Source of the DNA: Erysipelatoclostridium sp. An173
GTDB lineage: Bacteria > Bacillota_I > Bacilli_A > Erysipelotrichales > Coprobacillaceae
DNA: 64,000 nt
Assembly (NCBI RefSeq): GCF_002160495.1
Contig: NZ_NFKR01000010.1
Coordinates: 1 to 64,000 of the forward strand
Direction: 5' to 3'
Below are positions 35,114 to 44,784 of this stretch, in pieces. How positions within the stretch are numbered: the first letter of the stretch is position 1; the number at the start of each line of letters is the position of its first letter. Made by a program: the position numbers and the translations under genes. The notes beneath the pieces are model-generated. The model was given only the letters and a program-made list of their open reading frames with translations, had not been told where the DNA came from and did not search any database.

Positions 35114-37018
35114 ATGGAAGAATGGAATTTTCCTGCTGCAAACGGATTAGGTATACAAGGAATTTCAAATAGTGGTGTTGAAACATTTAAAGGAAAAATA
35201 ATGGAATCTTTAACCAGGGAGATTTGTCAGAATTCATTAGATGCTACTAATGGATGCAAACCAGTAAAATTGGAATTTTATAAATCTACAATCCCAAAAG
35301 AATTTTTTCCTGGTTACGTAACATTGAAAGAGTATATGTATGATGCAAAAAGATATTGGGAACATAGGGGAAATAAAAAGTCTATAGATTTCTTTAATCA
35401 TGCATGCAAGGTTCTTGAGTCTGAATATATTCCTGTTTTGCGTATAAGTGATTTTAATACAACAGGATTAACAGGCAGTGATGATAAAGAAGAAAATTCA
35501 TCATGGTTTAGTATGGTTTGTTCCGAAGGAGTATCAAATAAGACAGGATCCAATAGTGGTAGCTATGGGATTGGTAAATCTTCTATTTATGCTGCATCAT
35601 CTTTACGTACAGTTTTCTTTAACACTTATGATAAGGATGGAAAATCTGCGGCACAAGGTGTTTCTAAATTAGCTACTTTTATAACAAATGGAGAGAAAAA
35701 GTTTGGTAATGGATTTTATGGAGTTTTACAGTCAGATGGATCAACAACATGTTGTGAGACGATTGATGAATTAGATGAAATCAATTATAGAAGTGAATAT
35801 GGAACTGATATATTTATTATGGGATTTAATGATTATTCAGATTGGCAAGATAAAATCATCATATCACTTTTAGAAAACTTCCTCTTGGCAATTTACAATT
35901 CTGAATTAGAAGTAAAAATTCAAGATGTAATAGTGAATAAAAATAGTCTAAAAGAACTATTAGAAAAATACAAAGACAAACCTGATGGATGCGCTTCTGC
36001 TTTTAATTATTATCAAGTTTTACTGTCTGATGAAGAAGTATATGAAAATACTAATCTTTTTGATGGAATAACTGGAAAGGTAAAATTGAAAATCAAAATT
36101 TTTAAAGATTCACTTGCTAATAGAACGGTATTAATGTCAAGAAGTAATGGCATGAAATTATTTGATAAAAATCGTATTTCTAAAAGTATTCAATTTTCTG
36201 CAATCCTAACAATGGAAGGAGAAAAATTAAATCAATATTTTGCTAGAATGGAAGATCCTACCCATACGTGTTGGCAGCCAGATCGTTATGACCATGAAAA
36301 AAATATAAAAAAGGCAGAAAAAGTTCTTAAAACTTTAAACAAATGGATTAAGGATACGATAGTTCAAAAAGGTACTGAGAGTTACGGAGAAGAAATTGAT
36401 ATTAAAGGATTGGAAGGTTTACTACCAGAATTCTACGAATTATCTAAAGATAAGAAAAAACATGAATCTTTAGAAAATAAAAAGTCTAAAGTTACAATTA
36501 ATAAAAAAGATAAAGTAAAACAATCGATTAATTATAAGACTTCATCAAATGAAAATTCATATTATGAATATGAAGATACTGGATCGTTAGATGATAATGG
36601 AGAATATGATACAAAAGATGTACCTCGTAATGATCATAGTAAAAATAAAAACGGTGAAGGAGCGCCTCATCAAGGAAATGACAAGGATGGGAATAGGCCA
36701 ATTATAAAGTTTTCAGAAGTGAATAATTATAAAAAACGTATTTTTATAAGTGACATTAATAAAAATGAATATACGATTAAATTATTGGTAAATCAAAATA
36801 TAGAAGATTACAGATTGCAAGTTTATATTTCAGGAGAAACAACAAATGTTGAGGCTAACATTCTGTCTGCAACCTCTGACGGAAGAAATTTAAAAGTTAC
36901 TCAAAATACAATACATATCGGGAGAATATACAAAGGATTTTTTAAAATAATTCGATTTTCAATAGAATCAGACTACCAATGTAATTTGGAGGTGAAATTA
37001 TATGCAAATAAGAAATAG
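35114..37018 (+). CDS. GHKL (MutL/Hsp90/MORC-like) ATPase of a putative defence operon
   Basis: A 634-aa protein with a GHKL ATPase domain: N-box EICQNSLDA (about 36-44, metal-binding Asn), G1 box ISDFNTTGLTG (about 112-122), and G2 loop GSYGIGKSSIYAAS (about 149-162), in the same order as MORC/MutL-type ATPases found in restriction-like bacterial operons. A second domain of mixed fold follows (HEKNIKKAEKVLKTLNKWIK near 400), then a Lys/Asp/Asn-rich linker (about 440-540) and a C-terminal beta domain. ATG 35114 follows AAAGGTGAT. It overlaps the next gene by 17 bp. A role in anti-phage or DNA-modification-dependent defence is inferred from family and island context. Confidence 0.75.
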   Translation: MEEWNFPAANGLGIQGISNSGVETFKGKIMESLTREICQNSLDATNGCKPVKLEFYKSTIPKEFFPGYVTLKEYMYDAKRYWEHRGNKKSIDFFNHACKVLESEYIPVLRISDFNTTGLTGSDDKEENSSWFSMVCSEGVSNKTGSNSGSYGIGKSSIYAASSLRTVFFNTYDKDGKSAAQGVSKLATFITNGEKKFGNGFYGVLQSDGSTTCCETIDELDEINYRSEYGTDIFIMGFNDYSDWQDKIIISLLENFLLAIYNSELEVKIQDVIVNKNSLKELLEKYKDKPDGCASAFNYYQVLLSDEEVYENTNLFDGITGKVKLKIKIFKDSLANRTVLMSRSNGMKLFDKNRISKSIQFSAILTMEGEKLNQYFARMEDPTHTCWQPDRYDHEKNIKKAEKVLKTLNKWIKDTIVQKGTESYGEEIDIKGLEGLLPEFYELSKDKKKHESLENKKSKVTINKKDKVKQSINYKTSSNENSYYEYEDTGSLDDNGEYDTKDVPRNDHSKNKNGEGAPHQGNDKDGNRPIIKFSEVNNYKKRIFISDINKNEYTIKLLVNQNIEDYRLQVYISGETTNVEANILSATSDGRNLKVTQNTIHIGRIYKGFFKIIRFSIESDYQCNLEVKLYANKK

Positions 37019-37859
37019 GCTATTTTCATATCCTGTTTATTCTAGTGACGTTGATGATTATATTGTAAATGAATTTGCCTTTGAATATAATATAGAAAAT
37101 GATGAAGAATCAATAAAGATTATTTATACAACCAAAATTTCAAACAAATTTATTTTAAATGGAATTGATAAAGAAGATATAAAACTAACCATTCTTGTTG
37201 AATGTTCAAAAACTGCGTATAGACAATTATTTATATTAAATGATTTGAAAGGTGTTATCGAGATAGCCTCACATTTGTTGTCCGCAAAAGTTGAAATATG
37301 TTGTTTATTACTAGCAAATAAAAATTTCATCATAAATAAAGAAAGTGGTATTAGTTCAGATTATTTGGACGCATCATTCAGTATAAATAGAGGGTATATC
37401 GTAGGATATGATAATGCTTATGCTTTTATAGTTGATAAGGATAAAGAAGAAAATTATAAATCCTCATCAATCATCTCTGTAGTAAAAAAACTAGATTTGG
37501 ATGATTACATGGATGTGGATTTAGAAAATGATAATAAAATTAAAATTCAATTAGGGGATGAAATGTATCAATATTTTGTTCAATTACAAGGACAAGATAA
37601 GCTACCGGTTATACATAGTATGATCGTTCTTCCGGTTTTAGTATATGTGATTGATCAAATTAAGGATTATACAATGAGAGAAACTTATGAAGATCGTTAT
37701 TGGTATAGATGTATTGCTAAACAATTAGAAATATTAAATATTGGTATTGATAGTCAGATTTTTGAAAGTAAATCGTCAGTGTCTATTGCACAAGAACTAT
37801 TAAAAGCTCCGATTAAAAATGCATTGTATGATTTGACATCAGTAGAAGGAGGGGATTAG
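37002..37859 (+). CDS. Conserved hypothetical protein of the GHKL operon
   Basis: A 285-aa protein, not recognised. Beta-rich N-terminal half (FAFEYNIENDEESIKIIYTTKI; LTILVECSKTAYRQLF), then a helical C-terminal part with RETYEDRYWYRCIAKQLEIL. No Cys clusters, P-loop or nuclease motif are clear. GGAGGTG precedes ATG 37002, inside the end of the ATPase gene, so it is translationally coupled and probably a partner or substrate adaptor of the ATPase. Confidence 0.65.
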   Translation: MQIRNRLFSYPVYSSDVDDYIVNEFAFEYNIENDEESIKIIYTTKISNKFILNGIDKEDIKLTILVECSKTAYRQLFILNDLKGVIEIASHLLSAKVEICCLLLANKNFIINKESGISSDYLDASFSINRGYIVGYDNAYAFIVDKDKEENYKSSSIISVVKKLDLDDYMDVDLENDNKIKIQLGDEMYQYFVQLQGQDKLPVIHSMIVLPVLVYVIDQIKDYTMRETYEDRYWYRCIAKQLEILNIGIDSQIFESKSSVSIAQELLKAPIKNALYDLTSVEGGD

Positions 37860-37860
37860 A

Positions 37861-38799
37861 GTGAAACTACATTTCTTTAAAGAGGATGCTTTAGATTATT
37901 TTAAAGCTAATGTGAAATCTAATATCACACATTATTCTGATTTAAACAATGAATGGATTTATGAACAATATGAAGAGCCATTTGAAGAAATTAATATTAA
38001 TTGTGAACCATTTAAATTATACATAAATCCAGATGAACCAACAAAAATGGATTTAGAAAATATCAAATTATTATATCCTGCATTAAAAGAGTTGACTGAA
38101 TCACAAGCGTGTGATGAAAGATTGTGGACTGGATTAGCACATAGCGATTTTTTTGAATATATCCAAAAACGATGGAGCAATCCTAGAGAATCTAACAACA
38201 TGAAAAAGGAAAATTATATTCTATCTAGATATTTTTTTTCTCAAGATCCAAAATCAAAAGTTAGACATACTTTAGCAAAATTATGGTGGTTAGGTAAAAT
38301 GCTTTACGATGAGACTAATCAAGATGACCCTTTACATTTTGCAGATACTCTTGGTAGAAAAGATATGGCTACAAGGATTAATGATGTTTTTACAAGTAAT
38401 TTCAGTAGAAATATTCATTTATTACGCCCTTTCTTAAATGTCATAGATTACTATGAACTAAATGGTAGAATTATTTCACAAGACTATTTTAGATCCTTAG
38501 TACAATATTTGAATGTTATCGGTGGTATTTATGTATTAGATTTTCTTGACGAAAATGATATTGAGTTAAAGTTAAAAGATCGTATTGAATATTATGATAA
38601 ATTTGGTGCTGATGTTGTAAAAGGAATTAAGAAGAAGAGAATAAATATAAATAGTGAACTTAGAGTATTAAGTAAAAACAAAAATAGAATATTCAAACTG
38701 ACGATTGATGAAAATAATATCTCTTATTTTTTGAATAAAAAAGTAAATGATTTGGTTTCATATAAAAATGATGAATTAAAAATCTTATTGATATATTAA
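37861..38799 (+). CDS. DUF6339-like protein of the GHKL operon
   Basis: A 312-aa protein recalling the DUF6339 family: CDERLWTGLAHSDFFEYIQKRW near residues 81-102 and the arginine-rich RHTLAKLWWLGKMLYDETN are the recognisable core. Helical; no known catalytic motif. GTG 37861 follows AGGAGGGG and begins 1 bp after the preceding stop. The family is uncharacterised; co-occurrence with a GHKL ATPase suggests a defence complex. The family name is given from memory and should be confirmed by profile search. Confidence 0.6.
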   Translation: MKLHFFKEDALDYFKANVKSNITHYSDLNNEWIYEQYEEPFEEININCEPFKLYINPDEPTKMDLENIKLLYPALKELTESQACDERLWTGLAHSDFFEYIQKRWSNPRESNNMKKENYILSRYFFSQDPKSKVRHTLAKLWWLGKMLYDETNQDDPLHFADTLGRKDMATRINDVFTSNFSRNIHLLRPFLNVIDYYELNGRIISQDYFRSLVQYLNVIGGIYVLDFLDENDIELKLKDRIEYYDKFGADVVKGIKKKRININSELRVLSKNKNRIFKLTIDENNISYFLNKKVNDLVSYKNDELKILLIY

Positions 38800-38958
38800 A
38801 AATTACTTATATATTTTTTAATAAGTATTTGTGAATAGAATGTTTAAATTTGTAGTGATGAAGACATTTCATGTAATAAATAAAATATTAATATTCGAGA
38901 TTAATAAAGATTTATAGTAACCCTATCTAATAATTTATATAAAAAAAGAAGTGATAAA

Positions 38959-39428
38959 ATGCTGTTTTGTCCTATACATAAAAAAATCGAACTATTAAAA
39001 ACGGATGATATACCACAAATTGTTAATGGATCAACATATTATGTATCTGTATTTTTTTGCAAAAAGTTTGGTAAATATATTATGCATTAGGATAAGATGA
39101 TAAACATATTCCAGGGATAGCTTGTACTTACAAAAATTCTTCAATTGTATATGTATCAAGATATCTTAGTGCCAAAAATAAGGGGGAACAAAAACCCTAT
39201 AATCCAAAAAAAAGAGCAAACAGAAAAAATTAAAGAAAGATACGTCTAAAAATAAAAAATCAAAACAACGGCAATACAATCATTCTTCATAAATTTAAAA
39301 GTAATAAAGAAGCTGATTATTTAGTTGAAAAGTTTAACAAAATAGATTTTGATTATCCTCAACTAATGGTAAATGATAAATCTATAAATGAAATCATTAG
39401 TAAAATATTTGCTTCTGGAATAGACTAA
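38959..39428 (+). pseudogene. Decayed small zinc-finger-like gene
   Basis: ATG 38959 (RBS AGAAGTG) gives MLFCPIHKKIELLKTDDIPQ and ends at TAG after KYIMH (about 39090). Shifted frames continue DDKHIPGIACTYKNSSIVYVS to about 39228 and LHKFKSNKEADYLVEKFNKI to TAA 39428. The Cys/His pairs (CPIH; FFCKKFGKY, probably once CKKCGKYY) suggest a zinc ribbon. Two frameshifts make it inactive. Confidence 0.6.
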
Positions 39429-39516
39429 AGTTGCGTTATTAGAAATGTGTCAATTTTTCACACTGATAAAAATAAGAAAGAATTTTTAGTAAGAAAGATA
39501 CAAAAAATATAATAAT

Positions 39517-39571
39517 AAAACAGTTAAGATAATTTGCATATTATTTTCTCAAATTATTTTAACTGTTTTTA
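39517..39571 (+). terminator. Terminator after zinc-finger relic
   Basis: AAAACAGTTAA (39517-39527) pairs with TTAACTGTTTT (39559-39569); the stem extends through ATAATTTG / CAAATTAT, and T-rich sequence follows. Confidence 0.75.
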
Positions 39572-39634
39572 TTATATTTATTAATTTTATTTGACTCGTT
39601 CTTTCATTTTTTTGTTCAAATAATCTGCTAATCA

Positions 39635-40768
39635 ACAGTTAGAAGATGTAAATATTATTGAGAATACAATTAAAAGAGAAAATGACATATCTATTAAGGT
39701 AAGTTTTGCATTTAATAAAATTAGTGCAAATTGCCTTTTTGATTTAATTACTGAAGATAACACAAAAGCTATGCTAAATAAAACGATGACAGAATTGAAG
39801 TTATGGGATGACTAACTTGACTAGAAAGAACAGTTATCATTATATAGGATGAGCGCATTAAAATATATTTATTTTTTTATTGATTTTGAAGAACGAAACA
39901 TTCACTTTCTAACAATTTCTGATTCTGAAACTGATTTAAAGAATTTTAAAAAATATTTAACTAAAAATGAAGTTAATATTTATGGGAATACTTCTTCAAA
40001 AGATAGATGGAAGTTTAGTATTGATACGGAAATACAAAGTACTTCCAATAATAATGGAGCATCTTTAGATTTTATTTCAAATGATGGAGAAATTGATATT
40101 GAAAATATTGACTTAGAGGTTTGGGATGAATTTAGAAATTATGTTGTTTTTGAGGATAAAAAACTTTAACATTAGAAAAATGTGTTGGTAAAATTAAGGA
40201 TACATATGAAATCCCTACTTATCATGAACTTGTTTTTAGACTACCTGAATCAATTGTTGATCTTTTGGAAATAGAATTAGAAAACATTTCATTTATAAGA
40301 GATGATCTAATTAGAAGAATATATCGAAATTTTGATACTGATGGATTTGTTGTCTTGTCTCAATTAAGTGATATAGTTTTAAATAAAAGATTGAAGAAAG
40401 CCATTATCGATTAAAAAATCCGAAATACGATTGCACAAGGACTGGATATGTGGCTCTTTGACATTAATAAGGCAAGGTTACCAAAAAATATCAAAGAGAT
40501 AAGTAATTGGAAAAATCCAAATCTAAATGAACCACAAAAGAGTGCAGTGAGAAAAATGGTTTCAGCTCCTGATGTATGCCTGTTGCAAGGTCCTCCTGGC
40601 AGTGGGAAAACAAAAGTAATAGCTGAAGCCATTTATCAATTTGTTTCTCAGAATAAAAGGGTTTTAGTTGCATCTCAGGCAAATTTGGCTGTAAATAATG
40701 TTTTAGAACATTTAATTTCATTGCCGAACATTAGGGCAGCCAGACAATCAGATTATAACAAAAAATGA
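39635..40768 (+). pseudogene. SF1 (UPF1-like, AAA_11) helicase, broken
   Basis: Coding blocks in shifting frames: LEDVNIIENTIKRENDISIK (about 39640-39810), MSALKYIYFFIDFEERNIHF (39849-40169), LVFRLPESIVDLLEIELENI (about 40170-40413), and 40448-40768, which contains the Walker A motif LLQGPPGSGKTKVIAEAI followed by VLVASQANLAVNNVLEHL, the hallmark of superfamily 1 AAA_11 helicases. The frame then stops and the whole second helicase domain is missing. Several stops and frameshifts show decay. It probably belonged with the GHKL operon upstream as a helicase partner. Confidence 0.75.
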
Positions 40769-41147
40769 GGAATAGAGACCCCTTATAAAATTTTAAAGGC
40801 CATATACGACATGTCCTCATAATATTTTAAAGGGCATCTTTCTCCTCATCAGATTTTATAATACCTATTTATCGAAAACATAATTCTATTTCTCATCTTT
40901 GAAAAGTTTAGAAATCCATTGGTATTTTTAGGATTGTTTTTATTCTTGAATTTTTATTTCTTCAATCTTGGCATTGGATATTCAAGGAGATATGTTTTTT
41001 TGTTTTGATGTGTTATTTCTTGTTGTAATAATTAAAATTTATTATTTTCCCATTAAAAAAGTGAAAATATTTAAATATTGACAAAGATCTATCCCCTTTA
41101 CAGATAGATCTTTTTATGATCTAATTAGTATTAAGGAGAGTAGAAAA
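40769..41147. other. Non-coding gap with terminator hairpin
   Basis: About 380 bp without a gene. Ends with AAAGATCTATC (41083-41093) pairing with GATAGATCTTT (41103-41113) plus T's, a terminator 32 bp before the next start codon; TTGACA occurs at 41078-41083 just before it, so a promoter followed by an attenuator is also possible. Confidence 0.6.
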
Positions 41148-43427
41148 ATGTCAAATTGGAAAGCAACAACATTTAAAGCTAGCGAATTAACAGATAAAAT
41201 TAAAAATCGAGATATAAGAGTTCCACATTATCAAAGAGGGCAAGTTTGGAAACAAGGTCAGAAAGATAAACTAATTGATTCTATTAAAAAGGGTTATCCG
41301 TTTGGAACCATATTATTGTACGAAAAAGAAGATCATACATTTCAATTAATTGATGGATTACAAAGGTCTTCTACAATATATGAATATTTGCATTCACCGG
41401 CAAAATTTTATCGAGATTCTGATATTAGTGATGAAACATTAGAAATTATATTCAATCATATTGCCTCTAATGGTGAGAAGAAAGCAATCAAAAATAAAAT
41501 TAAAAATACTATTTGTGAATGGGTTAAAGATAATAATAAGACGCTAAATGATGTAAAAAATATAAATTATATTGATTGTGCCCAAGAGATCCAAAAACAA
41601 TTTCCAACATGCACTGATAAATCAATAATTGAGATATCATTGATTTTAAGAGATCTATTTTCAAAATTCAAGGAAGAATGCGAAGATCTGGCCAATGCGG
41701 AAATACCTGCTATCATTTATACAGGAAATCCTGACAATCTACCCGAAGTATTTAATCGTATTAATTCCAGAGGAACAATTTTGTCCAAATATCAAATTTT
41801 ATCAGCTAATTGGTCAACTAAAATATATACAATAGATGATAATAAATTAGATGATATTATTAGTTATGTTGATAATTTTTATGTCTCAATTTTAGATAAA
41901 AACTTTACGGTTGATGGTTATGATATTAATGAAATAAGAAAATCAAGACAATTGAATTTATATCAAGTCTTGTTTGGTTTTAGTAAAATGTTGATAAAAA
42001 GATATCCACAGTTATTTGGGAAACCAAAAAAAGATAAGGAGGTTGAAAGTTGTGGATTTAATTTGGTAAATTGCTGTCTTGCAAATAAAAACAGTAAATT
42101 AGCTGATATGCCAAAAATATTGAATATTGTGTTTGATAAGGATGATAAAAAAATAAATCAATTTCTAATTAATATTTTAGACGTTACTAACACAATATAT
42201 AAATTGCTTAAACCATATTTAAATTTTAAACTAAATAAAAGAGATAGTTCTGAAATCTATCATACAGAATTTCAAATATGTTCAATGATCGGAAATTATT
42301 TTAATGCTAAATATTCTACTTTAACATATGATGATAATCAAATAGTAATTGGGAGAAATATTGAAATTGAAAGATCAAATAAATCATTTAAAAAATTCAA
42401 AAAAGAATTTCGGAAAAATGCATTTAAAAGATATCTTATCGATATTTTAAATGATTATTGGCGCGGGACAGGTGATAAGCGAATGGATGATGTTTCGATT
42501 AATTACCATTATTATACTTCTGATGTTACTGAAGAAAACATCGAAAATGAATTAGATCATTGGTTTAGACAAGTTATCAATAATAGACATGAGGCTGAGA
42601 AGGTGGCTACACCTAAGAGGGCAGATAAATTATTATTAAGTATTATTTATAATCGTTCATTTACTGCTTATGAACAAGACGATGATGTTACTTATGATAT
42701 AGAACATTTAGCACCTAAAGGCAAACTTAAAACAATGATGAAAAAGTTACCAAAAATCGAGGGTGTAAAGTATGGTTTACCTATAAGTTCTTTTGCAAAT
42801 CTTTGCCTTTTAAGAGAAGAAATAAATAGAAAAAAGCGAGATAAGACTTTATACCAAGATGATAAATATTTATTTGTTTTAAAAGAAAAAAATATATCAT
42901 TAGAAGAAATAGAACAAAAGTTTAGTTTTACAACAAAAGAAGATTTAAATTGGTTAGATCAAGATTATAATGACTTTGCTCAACTTAAAGATGCTTATAT
43001 TAATTTTTTAGAATTAAGATTTAAAAAACTGAAAACTATTATTATTAATAATTTATTTAATAGAAGCAATTGCGAAATTTTTAAAACAACTTATAATATA
43101 CAATCATTTAAATCAATTAATCTTGAAAGCTTTATTAAACCTATAGATACACTTCATCAAATAGTACTATTATCAAAAGAAAACTCTAATGAAATTATTT
43201 CAAGTTTAAAAGGTTGGCAAAAGGAAATATTTCTTATAATTGATCAATTTGAAAACAATGTATTTACTCTATCAGATTTATACAGTTATGAAGAAGAGCT
43301 ACATAAAAAACACCCTACTAACAATAGTATTAAATCTAAAATTAGACAAACTCTACAACAACTTAGAGATTTAGAGTTAATTAAGTTTTCTAATAATAAA
43401 GGCGAATATATACGTTTGTGGAAATAG
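41148..43427 (+). CDS. DUF262/DUF1524 (GmrSD-like) HNH nuclease
   Basis: A 759-aa defence protein. N-terminal DUF262 domain (ParB-like NTPase fold): VPHYQRGQVWKQGQKDKLID, YPFGTILLY and LIDGLQRSST (about 25-75), with VFNRINSRGTILSKYQI near 205. The DUF1524 HNH nuclease region near residue 515 has DIEHLAPK followed by FANLCLLREEINRKKRDKTL. A C-terminal winged-helix-like tail follows. Such GmrSD/BrxU-like proteins cleave modified phage DNA in an NTP-dependent way. AAGGAGAG precedes ATG 41148. Stand-alone in the defence island, between the dead helicase and the DpnII-type locus. Confidence 0.88.
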   Translation: MSNWKATTFKASELTDKIKNRDIRVPHYQRGQVWKQGQKDKLIDSIKKGYPFGTILLYEKEDHTFQLIDGLQRSSTIYEYLHSPAKFYRDSDISDETLEIIFNHIASNGEKKAIKNKIKNTICEWVKDNNKTLNDVKNINYIDCAQEIQKQFPTCTDKSIIEISLILRDLFSKFKEECEDLANAEIPAIIYTGNPDNLPEVFNRINSRGTILSKYQILSANWSTKIYTIDDNKLDDIISYVDNFYVSILDKNFTVDGYDINEIRKSRQLNLYQVLFGFSKMLIKRYPQLFGKPKKDKEVESCGFNLVNCCLANKNSKLADMPKILNIVFDKDDKKINQFLINILDVTNTIYKLLKPYLNFKLNKRDSSEIYHTEFQICSMIGNYFNAKYSTLTYDDNQIVIGRNIEIERSNKSFKKFKKEFRKNAFKRYLIDILNDYWRGTGDKRMDDVSINYHYYTSDVTEENIENELDHWFRQVINNRHEAEKVATPKRADKLLLSIIYNRSFTAYEQDDDVTYDIEHLAPKGKLKTMMKKLPKIEGVKYGLPISSFANLCLLREEINRKKRDKTLYQDDKYLFVLKEKNISLEEIEQKFSFTTKEDLNWLDQDYNDFAQLKDAYINFLELRFKKLKTIIINNLFNRSNCEIFKTTYNIQSFKSINLESFIKPIDTLHQIVLLSKENSNEIISSLKGWQKEIFLIIDQFENNVFTLSDLYSYEEELHKKHPTNNSIKSKIRQTLQQLRDLELIKFSNNKGEYIRLWK

Positions 43428-43483
43428 AAAATAGTATTGACATTTTAATAATTATGATCAACTATTAAACGTGGTGATAATAA

Positions 43484-43660
43484 ATGAAAAACTATAAAAT
43501 AACTATTCTTGAACATCTATCAAAAGATTTCACAGTTGTAGCAAATTCTAAAGATGAAGCGTTAGTAAAAGTTAAAGAGATGTATGATGACTGTGAAATT
43601 ATTTTATATCCTGAAGATTGTGATGTAATAACTGAATATGTATTAAATGAAAACGATTGA
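43484..43660 (+). CDS. dpnD: DpnD/PcfM-like small protein
   Basis: A 58-aa acidic protein (MKNYKITILEHLSKDFTVVA; then NSKDEALVKVKEMYDDCEII and a Glu/Asp tail) matching the DpnD/PcfM family, a tiny one-domain protein often next to DpnII-type methyltransferases or on plasmids. GTGGTGATAATAA precedes ATG 43484. It is separated from the methyltransferase by the recombinase cassette. Its role is not established. Confidence 0.75.
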   Translation: MKNYKITILEHLSKDFTVVANSKDEALVKVKEMYDDCEIILYPEDCDVITEYVLNEND

Positions 43661-43661
43661 G

Positions 43662-43700
43662 ATATCTTTTAGTTACGTACTAAAAGATATCTTTTTTTAT
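43662..43700 (+). terminator. Terminator of dpnD, contains left recombination-site-like repeat
   Basis: ATATCTTTTAGT / ACTAAAAGATAT with central TACGT (43662-43690) and T7. The same hairpin includes the 21-bp repeat 43666-43686. Confidence 0.8.
43666..43686 (+). repeat. Left 21-bp inverted repeat of recombinase cassette
   Basis: Arms CTTTTAGT and ACTAAAAG flank an asymmetric 5-bp core TACGT. It is the exact reverse complement of 44749-44769. The arm-core-arm layout resembles a tyrosine-recombinase core site. Confidence 0.8.
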
Positions 43701-43733
43701 ATTCTAACAGTTTTTTTGATTTTGATCTATCCT

Positions 43734-43763
43734 ATTATAAAATTATTTAAAGGAGAGTGTAAA
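43734..43763 (-). promoter_or_regulatory. Outward-facing promoter-like sequence inside the cassette
   Basis: On the minus strand TTTACA (43758-43763) and TATAAT (43734-43739) are 18 bp apart. It now points toward the 3' end of dpnD, but after inversion between the 21-bp repeats it would read into the methyltransferase gene. In AT-rich DNA this may be chance. Confidence 0.35.
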
Positions 43764-43767
43764 TAAA

Positions 43768-44697
43768 ATGATTTTATTAAAAAGAAAAAAATATGATGAA
43801 ATATTAGATGAATGGTTATTAGAAGTAAAAAGTAATGTAAAAGAGTCAACTTATGCAACTTATAAATTCCATGTTGAACATCATATAAAACCTTATTTCA
43901 ATAATAAACAAATTTCAAAAATCAAAAAAATTGAAATACAACAATTTATCAATTATAAACTGGAATATGGTAGATTAGATAATCGAGGGGGTTTATCAAT
44001 AAAAACCGTTAAAGATTTAATTAATATCATAAAGCAAAGCTTTGGGTATGCTATTAATAAAAATTACATTGAAAATATGGATTTAAATTTTAAAATAAAC
44101 AAAATACCGGATAAAGTAGTATTATTAGATGCTGATGATTTTAGTAAATTAGTTAATCATTTAAAGGATGATGATAACTATTTTAGTAAAGGAATATTAC
44201 TAATAATGTGTACAGGAATGAGAATTGGTGAAGTGTGTGCACTTAAAAATAGCGATATAAATTTAAATACGAAAGAAATAAAGATTAATAAAACTTTACA
44301 AAGAATACAAGATGTATCAAATAAAAATAAAACAAAAATAATTATTACCGAAACTAAAACCGTTAATTCCAAAAGAATTATACCTATTCCTGATTCACTA
44401 TTACCATATTTAAAAATTCAATGTAATTCTAACTATTATTTAACACAAACTGATAAATTTATTGAACCAAGAGTTTTTAGATATCGTTTTAAAAACAAAT
44501 TAAAAAAACTTAATTTACCAGAAGTTACCGTCCATTCGTTGCGACATTATTTTGCAAGTCAATGTATTGAATTAGGTTTTGATTATAAATGTTTAAGTGA
44601 GATATTAGGTCATTCTTCGCCTACTACGACAATGAAACTATATGTGCATTCAAAAAAGAAGTATAAAAAGGCATGCATGGATAGGATTAAAATTTAA
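43768..44697 (+). CDS. Tyrosine-type site-specific recombinase
   Basis: A 309-aa phage-integrase-family recombinase. SAM-like core-binding domain (about 10-105: VKESTYATYKFHVEHHIKPYF) and catalytic domain with Arg in CTGMRIGEVCALKNSD, HSLRHYFASQCIEL (HxxR), LGHSSPTTT and the Tyr nucleophile in MKLYVHS. Complete. AAAGGAGAGTGT precedes ATG 43768. It lies inside the DpnII-type locus, flanked by exact inverted repeats, with an imperfect terminator hairpin after it. Inversion of its own segment, rather than integration, is suggested by repeat orientation. Confidence 0.9.
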   Translation: MILLKRKKYDEILDEWLLEVKSNVKESTYATYKFHVEHHIKPYFNNKQISKIKKIEIQQFINYKLEYGRLDNRGGLSIKTVKDLINIIKQSFGYAINKNYIENMDLNFKINKIPDKVVLLDADDFSKLVNHLKDDDNYFSKGILLIMCTGMRIGEVCALKNSDINLNTKEIKINKTLQRIQDVSNKNKTKIIITETKTVNSKRIIPIPDSLLPYLKIQCNSNYYLTQTDKFIEPRVFRYRFKNKLKKLNLPEVTVHSLRHYFASQCIELGFDYKCLSEILGHSSPTTTMKLYVHSKKKYKKACMDRIKI

Positions 44698-44713
44698 AGA
44701 ATAAATAACAGCA

Positions 44714-44746
44714 AAGGTCCGAATTTAATATTAATTCAGATCTTTT
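44714..44746 (+). terminator. Imperfect terminator after recombinase
   Basis: AAAGGTCCGAATT (44713-44725) pairs with AATTCAGATCTTT, with one wobble and one mismatch, followed by T's. Confidence 0.55.
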
Positions 44747-44748
44747 TT

Positions 44749-44769
44749 CTTTTAGTACGTAACTAAAAG
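44749..44769 (-). repeat. Right 21-bp inverted repeat of recombinase cassette
   Basis: Arms CTTTTAGT and ACTAAAAG with core ACGTA, the exact reverse complement of 43666-43686. It ends 5 bp before the methyltransferase RBS. Confidence 0.8.
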
Positions 44770-44784
44770 AAAAAGGAGTGAATT

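Noticed and set aside
43666-44769. Recombinase segment as an integrated element with attL/attR
   Set aside because: Attachment sites of an integrated element are direct repeats; here the core sequences are inverted, and the segment carries only the recombinase.
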